A stretch of DNA of 64,000 bases from Microcoleus sp. bin38.metabat.b11b12b14.051 (GTDB lineage: Bacteria > Cyanobacteriota > Cyanobacteriia > Cyanobacteriales > Microcoleaceae). The position numbers and the translations under genes were made by a program. Where the stretch lies: contig NZ_JAAFKD010000026.1 of assembly GCF_013299165.1 (NCBI RefSeq), positions 25,851 through 89,850 of the forward strand, given 5' to 3'. Positions 56,280 to 64,000 of this stretch are shown one piece after another (position 1 is the stretch's first letter; each line of letters opens with the position of its first letter). The notes beneath the pieces were generated by a model. It worked only from the letters and a program-made list of their open reading frames with translations, had not been told where the DNA came from and searched no databases.

Positions 56280-57722
56280 TCAATTTGGGCGATCGAACTT
56301 GATGAGAATAGCGCTGTTCCCAGCTACTGCAAAAGTCGCATTGCCACCCTTGAGCTTTAAGCTACCAACAACCTCATCCATTGCTTTCAAACTGAATTCC
56401 CGCACCGTACCATTACCGGCTTCGATCAGAGCAGAAATATCGGCACTGACAGTATAAGAGTTGGCTCGGTCGTTGACAGCCAGCAAGTAAACATTGTTGC
56501 TAGCATCGAGAGTAGCAACTGCCATTAAACCCGAAACATTAGTGATAGGAAAAAAGATCGCTCTCCCCCCCTGCAAAGCCCGAATTCCCATCCGCAAAGC
56601 ATAGTAACCTGCACGCCGCTTGCCCCCGGGCCCCAGCAAAGCTTCTGGCACTCCCGACTTTCCCCAGTCGTATAAAGAGAATACGTGACTGCCATAAATA
56701 TAATTATCCCCCGGTTTGGAACCTCGGATCAAATTTTTAATCAAACTTAAAGCTAAAGAGAAATCGTTATAGCTGGTGTCATAACTTCCCCATTCTCCCA
56801 CCCAAAGCTGAGAGTTAGCGCGGACAGTACCTTTCATCCAGCCGCGCACTTTGCGAGTGTAGTTAGAAATGTCTGTATCGTAATTGTGGAAGTTCACCGT
56901 ATCGAAATAATTAGAAATTTCTCCCAAAGCATAAAGAGGCCAATTGCTGCCGCCTACGGTTGTCGGGCCGTGGATGCGGTAAGCGCGCCCAGGTAAATAA
57001 GTTTTGTAAGCAAAGTCGATCGCATCTTTAGCCACCTTCACCAACTCAAAATAATCCGCCATAGTACCCCCCCAACCCTGTTGGCGGTAGTCGGGTTCGT
57101 TGTGAATTTCCCAATCATCAACGCCATAATCGTTCCGCACATTCAACCAATAAACTGTAGTAAAAACGTGCTCCCACCACTCGTTCCAATCTTCTTTAGT
57201 GCGCGGCGGATTCAGTTGCAGCGCCCAGGAGGGATTCCAGCTATTGTCCACATTGCGAATGCTGACAACCGGGCGAATATTTGCTTGTTTGAGAGTATTA
57301 AAAATAGTCCTCGCATTACCTCGCCAAACAGTACCAGGTGCCCCCGACCACCAATAATCGCTACCCTGGGGCGGATCGGTCATAATTTTATCCCACTGGG
57401 CCCAATTAATCATATTTGGATCGGCCTTAATTTGGGAGATTTCCGGCCAGCCGTATTTACCATCATCGTCTTCGGGTTCCCACCGGGACATCCCGCCGTA
57501 AATGCGGTAGGTATTAATTCCCAAATCTTGTAAATCTTTGAGGTCAAAGTTGATGTTACCTTCGACTGCACCGATGTAGCGAGTGCTGACACCCGCAGCA
57601 GTCCCGGAGAATTTAATTGCGACGGCATTTTGAGCAAAAATTGCTCTCGGGCTGTACAACTCCAGGATCAGGGCAATTAAAATGCCGATCGTGAAATTCC
57701 GAATAGTTGTTTTTGAGAACAC
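56280..57722 (-). CDS. Secreted glycoside-hydrolase-like protein (clan GH-A fold)
   Basis: 480 aa. A signal peptide (IRNFTIGILIALILELYSPR, cleaved about IFA-QN) indicates export. A TIM-barrel hydrolase is suggested by the order of YRIYGGMSRWEPEDDDGKYG, RPVVSIRNVDNSW, DDWEIHNEPDYRQQGWGG with the acid/base Glu in HNEP (about 202), and SQLWVGEWGSYDTSYND with the candidate nucleophile Glu (about 308). A small beta domain ends it (VYLLAVNDRANSYTVSADIS). This resembles GH39-like enzymes, but the family cannot be fixed by eye. GTG at 57722 is the start. Possible role: modification of extracellular polysaccharide. Confidence 0.75.
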   Translation of the reverse strand: MFSKTTIRNFTIGILIALILELYSPRAIFAQNAVAIKFSGTAAGVSTRYIGAVEGNINFDLKDLQDLGINTYRIYGGMSRWEPEDDDGKYGWPEISQIKADPNMINWAQWDKIMTDPPQGSDYWWSGAPGTVWRGNARTIFNTLKQANIRPVVSIRNVDNSWNPSWALQLNPPRTKEDWNEWWEHVFTTVYWLNVRNDYGVDDWEIHNEPDYRQQGWGGTMADYFELVKVAKDAIDFAYKTYLPGRAYRIHGPTTVGGSNWPLYALGEISNYFDTVNFHNYDTDISNYTRKVRGWMKGTVRANSQLWVGEWGSYDTSYNDFSLALSLIKNLIRGSKPGDNYIYGSHVFSLYDWGKSGVPEALLGPGGKRRAGYYALRMGIRALQGGRAIFFPITNVSGLMAVATLDASNNVYLLAVNDRANSYTVSADISALIEAGNGTVREFSLKAMDEVVGSLKLKGGNATFAVAGNSAILIKFDRPN

Positions 57723-57841
57723 GTGGCTAATGACTAATGATTAAATAATGCCTACAAATATAGCAGGTAATCATGAGTCATTAGTCATGAGTCATTAGTC
57801 AGTAGTCAAATACATTGATAAAATTTTCGTAATTCCTATTA

Positions 57842-59176
57842 CTAAAACTTCTCCACAACGTACTTGCCCAAATTCCTGCCCGCCTTCAACCCATCTCGGT
57901 TGTCCGACGGCCAATGAGCACCACCATAAACGCGACTCATCCCGGCTTCTTCCGCAGCTTCAGTAATACTTTTAAAAGTCCGAGGCTGCAAATTTACCGA
58001 AGCATCGGCGACGGCGGTAAAACTCACATTATCGCCGAATAAAGCCGTCAAAACTGCATCGGCTGCACCGCCAAAGGTACTGTGTCCCGAAACATAAGCA
58101 GGAGAAGATGGAGTGTTTAATAAAGGCGTCCAATTTGCATCGGCTGTTGTCTGCGGATTGCCGTCTTTATCTGCTTGCTGAATTCCAGTAAGTGGTCGCC
58201 ACCGATTGAAGGTGTATTTTTGGTCGCCGTCAATGATGCTGGCATCGGCGAGGGCAATATTCAACACTGCAAATAAACGCACGTTTTGCTCAAAAGTATT
58301 ACCACGACGAATAGCAATATCAGCAGCAATTTGGTTCCAATGTCCGGGCGGAGTAACAGTACCTGCACTGTCCAGCCAAAATTTGGCGATCGCACTTTGA
58401 TCGGCTGTCCGAATTTTACTATCTTTTGCTCCTAATTCTTTGAGTTTGTTAAACTCTGCTGTGTATTCTTCGCTAGTCAAAGTCGGCATATTTGCGATCT
58501 GAAACTGCGAACCTTTAGTCATTGCAAAAGGTTTGACATTTTTCCAGTGTGGCATGGATGCTGGTTTCAAATCTGGCGGTATGGGTTGCCAATAACCGGG
58601 TTGATTAGTCGGAGTATATGTCACCTCGGCATTTGCGCCGTCATCTTTGCGCCATTCCAAGATTTTGTCTGCTACAAATTCTCCTAATTGTACGCCGTCT
58701 GTTTTTGATTTCCCTTCAGCTATGGCGGTTAAAGATGCTGTTTTTGCTGCATCTAAAGTTGCTGTTTGTTTCGGGTACAAATTTGCTAACACGCGGTGGG
58801 CTGCTGCTACTGCTGCTGCTTCGGCTGATGTACCGGTGGGAGGTTGCACTGGCACTTTGTATACTTTGTGAGTTTTGGAAACAGCGTTCGCCGCATCGTA
58901 AATCGCAGCGTGAACCATCGCTAAATTGCGGGCTGCCATTGGCGGTGATGTTTTTTCGGCTTTGATTATATCTAATGTGAGAGCATTCCAGCGGACGATC
59001 GCATCCCCAGACTGGCGAATCGGGGTTTGGGCGATCGCACTTTCCGGTTGCAGTAGCGAAACCAGGGGAATTTGTTGCAAGTTAGAACTAATAGTGCTGG
59101 CAGTAGCGATCGAACTAACTACCAGACTAATCAGAGCTATAACTGGATTCAGAGACTTGGGCGACTTTAACTTCAT
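57842..59176 (-). CDS. Vanadium-dependent haloperoxidase / PAP2-like protein, secreted
   Basis: 444 aa. A signal peptide (VIALISLVVSSIATASTISS) precedes the fold. The vanadate/phosphate pocket is visible as PAYVSGHSTFGGAADAVLTA (S-G-H with catalytic His, about 355-374) and SRVYGGAHWPSDNRDGLKAG (R and the vanadate-binding His, about 412-431); the Lys/Arg of the first part is in FNRWRPLTGI. It may oxidise halides with H2O2 or be a phosphatase; which one cannot be decided. It is 119 bases upstream of the hydrolase gene on the same strand, with filler words (gtcattagtcatgagtc) between. Confidence 0.88.
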   Translation of the reverse strand: MKLKSPKSLNPVIALISLVVSSIATASTISSNLQQIPLVSLLQPESAIAQTPIRQSGDAIVRWNALTLDIIKAEKTSPPMAARNLAMVHAAIYDAANAVSKTHKVYKVPVQPPTGTSAEAAAVAAAHRVLANLYPKQTATLDAAKTASLTAIAEGKSKTDGVQLGEFVADKILEWRKDDGANAEVTYTPTNQPGYWQPIPPDLKPASMPHWKNVKPFAMTKGSQFQIANMPTLTSEEYTAEFNKLKELGAKDSKIRTADQSAIAKFWLDSAGTVTPPGHWNQIAADIAIRRGNTFEQNVRLFAVLNIALADASIIDGDQKYTFNRWRPLTGIQQADKDGNPQTTADANWTPLLNTPSSPAYVSGHSTFGGAADAVLTALFGDNVSFTAVADASVNLQPRTFKSITEAAEEAGMSRVYGGAHWPSDNRDGLKAGRNLGKYVVEKF

Positions 59177-59951
59177 AGCGTTTATTGAAAATAATACTCA
59201 AGAGCTAGTTGCGACAAGGACTTTAATACCAGTTTGTCAACAAGCTAGTTTTCTTAAGCAATTCTTAAGATAGTTTATTGAAAAAATTCTTATTAAGCAG
59301 AACGGCAAATAGCTAATTTCAGGCGTAGAACCTTTACATATAGGTACTTTTAGATATTTTGCTATCAAATAAATAATTATCTTTCCAAAGTTAGTTGACT
59401 TTTATTAGCAATAGGCTTTACAATCAACAGCGTCTAGATTAATTGAAGTCAGACGCTTCAAAGTAATTGCAGATACATGATTCTCCTAGTCTTTTGACTG
59501 AGAAGATAATGCGAGCCTGTCAGAGAAAGGGCTGATTTCGATAGATCGATCGAAATCACTGTGTCCTGTGGACATTGCTTGACCCCGCCCAAAAACGGAT
59601 ACAGGCTGCCGATTTAAGTAGTCGAGAGCCAAAAATTTTAGACCAAAGTTCAAGCTCCCAGATGAATCTGTGGAGTAAATCTAAAATCTAAAATCTAAAA
59701 TCTAAAATCGACTGGCCCGCAGATAGCATTTGTGAAAGCGAAAAAAGCTATGCGGAGAAACTTATAAGTTAGATGCGTTTGCCCTGGATTCCAGGTAAAT
59801 TATTGTTGATTTTTTAAGAAATCAACTCAAATCTTGTAGTGTTTTTTCGAGATTTTAGCATCAATATATTTCCCCAAACGTAAGACTTTTGGGTGCAGTT
59901 CTACACGCAATTAAATACACCGATCAACCGTAAATATCATAGGAGTTTTCA
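59177..59951. other. Intergenic region between divergent secreted-protein genes
   Basis: 775 bases, AT-rich, no convincing gene. A short tandem (aaatctaaaatctaaaatctaaaatc, 9- to 10-base period) is at 59680-59709. Around 59460-59590 is a mixed stretch with gatagatcgatcgaaatcac, partly palindromic. Promoters and a long 5' leader of the RTX/HAF gene probably lie here. Confidence 0.45.
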
Positions 59952-61862
59952 ATGGTTCCCGATAACGTGCTCAATACATCCGCGAATACAACATCTCCCC
60001 TATTTCCCAACACAATAGTTGCAGATTTGGGAATATCCAGTGGTTTATCAACCGTAGACAGCTTGTCAAAGTCGATCGGCTCACCAAGCAGTCTCAATTC
60101 AGAAAGAACCGCATCACAAATTAAATTCTCAAATGATGACAGCCTCATCACTGGCGACGGCAGCGGCATGATTTTTGCAGGCCAAGCTAAAGACATTATT
60201 GATGCCGGAGAAACAGCAAGCACCATCTTTGCTAGCGAAGGCAATAAAAGCATCACCGGTAGCCCCGGCGACGATACCATCTATGCCACTGCTGGCGATG
60301 ACATCATCAACGGTGGAGATGGCAACAACCGCGTTTTCGCAGGCAAAGGCAACAACCGCGTTATCACAGGAAGTGGCAACGATTTCATCACCGCAGGTGA
60401 CGGCAATAACCAAATTTACACCGGTAAAGGCAATGACACCATCACTGTAGGAAATGGCAATAACATGATCAAATCCGGCAGCGGGAACGATACAGTCTCC
60501 CTCGGGAGCGGTAGCGACCAAATTGTTTTAGAAGCAGGCGTTGGTTCAGTTACTATATCTGGCTTTAATGCGATCGCCGACAAACTGCGCTTAGGCGGCA
60601 GCCTCGCAGGCAAACCCATCTCCTTGAGCACAGAAGCGGGCAACACCCTCGTCAAATCAGGAGATGACTTGTTGGCAACCATCACAAATGTAGCCACAGG
60701 AGCCGAAAAATCCATAATTTCAGCCGATATACCCCTCTACCGCTACGAAGTTGTTGACCTGGGTGCGATCGCTCCCACAGGCAATGCCACCCAAGCTAAT
60801 GCCATTAACGACCGAGGACAGATAGTTGGTCGTTCCCAAACCAGCGAAGTGCTTGGCACGGGGTTCCGCAACCAAGGGTTTATTTGGGAAAACGGGGTGT
60901 TCAAGCCGCTGACTAGCACCGGCGTGAAAAATGGCGGCGGCCTTCTGACCGGACAAGAAGTTACTCAGCGGGGTGGAGGTGGCTTTACTGCGGCCATCAA
61001 TGATTTAGGTGCGATCGCCGGTACAAGCGATGAAATTGCCGGTCAAGCCACAGACCGCGGCTTGCTGTGGCAAAAGAAAGATGGGGCTGACTACACTCTA
61101 GATATCACCGACTTGCCAGGTGTGGAAAGCTATTTCTTCGACATCAACAACAAAAATGAAATCGCCGGCCGCCACATTTACGGGCCCGGTGGAACTGCAA
61201 CGGCTTCCAATCGCACCCGACCTTTCTATGTAGCAGAAGGTTTTATCAACCCCCTGCCGGATCTGGGCGGCGATAGCGGTACCGCGCTGGGAATTAACAA
61301 TAAAAGTGCGATCGTCGGACAAATTGACAATGACGGACTCAACGACAGAACCGTCAACACTGCGGCTTTGTGGGAAAAAGGCGCAGACGGTAAATACAAA
61401 CTGACCAACCTCGGCACCTTTGGGGCAGAACAAGCCATTGCCCGCGACATCAACGATGCCGGACAAATTATCGGTTGGACTGCCGCTGGTACCGGTGCCA
61501 CAGCCACAAGTTCGCCATTCCTGCTGCTGCAAGACGGTCAAAAAATCAACCTCGGCAGCTTTGGCGGCGCGATCGGTCAAACCGCGGGCATCAACCAGTT
61601 CGGTCAAGTAGTCGGCTACTCCCAGGATGGGCTAAATCAGGATCGCGCTTTTGTCTGGAACAACGGTAAAATCCAAGACTTGAATAAATTGGTACTCAGA
61701 AATCCCAGCTTTAGCGGCCAGCAAGTGATGTTGACTCGCGCTAGTGGCATCAATAACTTCGGCGATATTTCTGCCTACGGAACTTACACCTACAGAGATG
61801 CCAGGGGCGCGACGCAAACGGGAACTCGGGCTTATCTGCTGAGGGCATTACCGACAACTTAA
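59952..61862 (+). CDS. RTX-type Ca-binding protein with HAF repeats
   Basis: 636 aa. About 75-200 are RTX-like repeats (GNKSITGSPGDDTIYATAGD, GNGNNMIKSGSGNDTVSLGS) ending in the usual VTISGFNAIADKLRLGG. From about 255 come HAF repeats, each with a theme such as ANAINDRGQIVGRSQTSEVL, AAINDLGAIAGTSDEIAG, ALGINNKSAIVGQIDNDGLN, ARDINDAGQIIGWTAAGTGA and AGINQFGQVVGYSQDG, probably forming a beta-propeller. No N-terminal signal is seen, so type I secretion is probable. ggag 9 bases before ATG 59952 fixes the start. Function unknown; likely extracellular. Confidence 0.88.
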   Translation: MVPDNVLNTSANTTSPLFPNTIVADLGISSGLSTVDSLSKSIGSPSSLNSERTASQIKFSNDDSLITGDGSGMIFAGQAKDIIDAGETASTIFASEGNKSITGSPGDDTIYATAGDDIINGGDGNNRVFAGKGNNRVITGSGNDFITAGDGNNQIYTGKGNDTITVGNGNNMIKSGSGNDTVSLGSGSDQIVLEAGVGSVTISGFNAIADKLRLGGSLAGKPISLSTEAGNTLVKSGDDLLATITNVATGAEKSIISADIPLYRYEVVDLGAIAPTGNATQANAINDRGQIVGRSQTSEVLGTGFRNQGFIWENGVFKPLTSTGVKNGGGLLTGQEVTQRGGGGFTAAINDLGAIAGTSDEIAGQATDRGLLWQKKDGADYTLDITDLPGVESYFFDINNKNEIAGRHIYGPGGTATASNRTRPFYVAEGFINPLPDLGGDSGTALGINNKSAIVGQIDNDGLNDRTVNTAALWEKGADGKYKLTNLGTFGAEQAIARDINDAGQIIGWTAAGTGATATSSPFLLLQDGQKINLGSFGGAIGQTAGINQFGQVVGYSQDGLNQDRAFVWNNGKIQDLNKLVLRNPSFSGQQVMLTRASGINNFGDISAYGTYTYRDARGATQTGTRAYLLRALPTT

Positions 61863-61970
61863 ATTAGTTGAGATCGACGCAGATGCTCTCAAAAATATCT
61901 GCGTTAATCTGCGTGCATCTGCGGTTAAAAATCCCTCTTAGGAGCGCGAATTAAATAATTTACACAAGTT

Positions 61971-62025
61971 TGTGGGATGGGCGTCCCGCCCGTCCAGAAA
62001 GGGCGGGCGGGACGCCCATCCCACA
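61971..62025. repeat. Perfect 21-bp inverted repeat after the HAF gene
   Basis: tgtgggatgggcgtcccgccc (61971-61991) pairs perfectly with gggcgggacgcccatcccaca (62005-62025). It lies between two convergent genes and could end transcription in both directions. The core ggcgtcccgcc recurs in the repeat that follows the GHMP kinase (about 22592-22610), so both belong to one family of mobile palindromes. Confidence 0.8.
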
Positions 62026-62063
62026 ACAACAATAAAAAATGTAAGTTATTTAATTCTCATTCC

Positions 62064-63417
<1,354 letters not shown>

Positions 63418-64000
63418 CTAGTGAAAGCTTGATTTGTGCGCGATTAAACTCATGAATTCTTGACGAGTTCTGGAATCTTCAGCGAACACTCCCCGCATTG
63501 CTGAAGTCGCCGTCCAAGAACCTGGTTTTTGCACACCGCGCATTACCATACACATATGAGTTGCTTCGATCACAACTGCTACACCTTGAGGTTTTAGCAA
63601 TCCTTGAAGTGCGTCAGCAATTTGTGCAGTTAAGCGTTCTTGTACTTGCAATCTGCGGCCGTACATTTCACAAATTCGAGCGATTTTTGACAGTCCAATT
63701 ACTTTCCCGTTGGGAATGTATGCAACGTGTGCTTTGCCAATAATTGGCAGAATATGATGTTCGCAGGAACTGAAAATATCAATGTCCCGCACTAATACCA
63801 TTTCGTTAGCATTTTCTGTGAACACTGCTCCGTTGAGCAGTTCGTCGAGAGATTGACGATAACCTCCAGTTAAAAACTGCAAGGCTTTGACAACTCGTTT
63901 CGGTGTATCTCGCAACCCTTCGCGGTCTGGGTCTTCTCCCAATCCTAGCAGCAATGTACGCACTGCTTGCCTCATTTCTTCATCTGAGACTGGAGGTTGA
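63418..64000 (-). CDS. folE: GTP cyclohydrolase I, 5' end beyond the window
   Basis: The frame runs from the window edge to the TAG at 63418; at least 193 codons are visible, open upstream of the first ATG ([20 protein letters not shown]). It makes dihydroneopterin triphosphate from GTP for folate and pterins. Zinc ligands are in [20 protein letters not shown] (Cys, His) and in [20 protein letters not shown] (Cys). The helical [12 protein letters not shown] and the end TRQEFMSLI are standard. It follows no visible operon partner; hemB is downstream on the same strand, 320 bases away. Confidence 0.95.
   Translation of the reverse strand, partial: QPPVSDEEMRQAVRTLLLGLGEDPDREGLRDTPKRVVKALQFLTGGYRQSLDELLNGAVFTENANEMVLVRDIDIFSSCEHHILPIIGKAHVAYIPNGKVIGLSKIARICEMYGRRLQVQERLTAQIADALQGLLKPQGVAVVIEATHMCMVMRGVQKPGSWTATSAMRGVFAEDSRTRQEFMSLIAHKSSFH

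Overview
The window looks like chromosomal DNA of a filamentous, Oscillatoria/Microcoleus-type cyanobacterium. Signs of this are the very frequent GCGATCGC (HIP1) octamers, Ycf35- and Ycf46-type proteins, a PEP-CTERM protein, DUF4347/FG-GAP/RTX surface proteins, heptameric tandem repeats and many small palindromic interspersed repeats. No tRNA, rRNA or CRISPR array was seen.

Layout: 1-2.6 kb holds the end of a response regulator, a hypothetical gene and a histone-deacetylase-like enzyme. 3.2-10.9 kb is an exopolysaccharide-type cluster (GT4, GT2, broken GT61, hexapeptide acetyltransferase, GT2, GT4). 11.1-13.6 kb is a minus-strand set of Ycf35 (DUF1257), a Ycf46-type AAA ATPase and a ribbon-helix-helix protein.

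13.8-23.7 kb is the most remarkable region. A sugar-1-phosphate nucleotidyltransferase gene is cut into two pieces almost 8 kb apart. The inserted 7,854 bp (13980-21833) is flanked by TA dinucleotides, and deleting it with one TA rejoins the reading frame exactly. Inside are a complete 104-bp MITE-like element, a partial direct copy of it at the other end, a decayed IscB element (HNH/RuvC RNA-guided nuclease family), a group II intron with a dead reverse transcriptase lying just upstream of iscB (apparently within its guide-RNA region), a frameshifted MscS channel and two tandem EamA transporters. The adjoining GHMP kinase is in the same frame as the nucleotidyltransferase, separated by one stop codon, so a bifunctional kinase/nucleotidyltransferase may be the ancestral form.

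23.8-37.6 kb: Dps; a 1009-aa TPR/SPINDLY-type glycosyltransferase fused to a TIGR03032-like domain; an AAA ATPase with a PD-(D/E)XK-like tail; a 1225-aa DUF4347/FG-GAP/Calx-beta/RTX protein; two GT2 enzymes; and a UDP-galactopyranose-mutase-like flavoprotein. 37.6-39.7 kb is a graveyard of toxin-antitoxin modules: MNT with a truncated HEPN, an orphan DUF1778, and an antitoxin with a twice-frameshifted RelE/ParE toxin.

39.7-49.3 kb encodes a complete branched-chain/neutral amino acid ABC transporter (binding protein, LivH, LivM, LivG, LivF; the cyanobacterial N-I/Nat type). Its genes are spread apart by palindromic repeats, a Uma2 nuclease, a methyltransferase and a PEP-CTERM protein. 49.4-64 kb: a SMI1/KNR4 protein, a very large hybrid histidine kinase (CBS-PAS-GAF-HK-REC-REC-Hpt), a secreted glycoside-hydrolase-like protein, a vanadium-haloperoxidase-like protein, an RTX/HAF-repeat protein, hemB, and folE running off the window.

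Functional themes are polysaccharide assembly, surface proteins, amino acid uptake and signalling, in a genome under heavy pressure from small repeats and decaying mobile elements. Function calls rest on motif recognition by eye; no database search was run.
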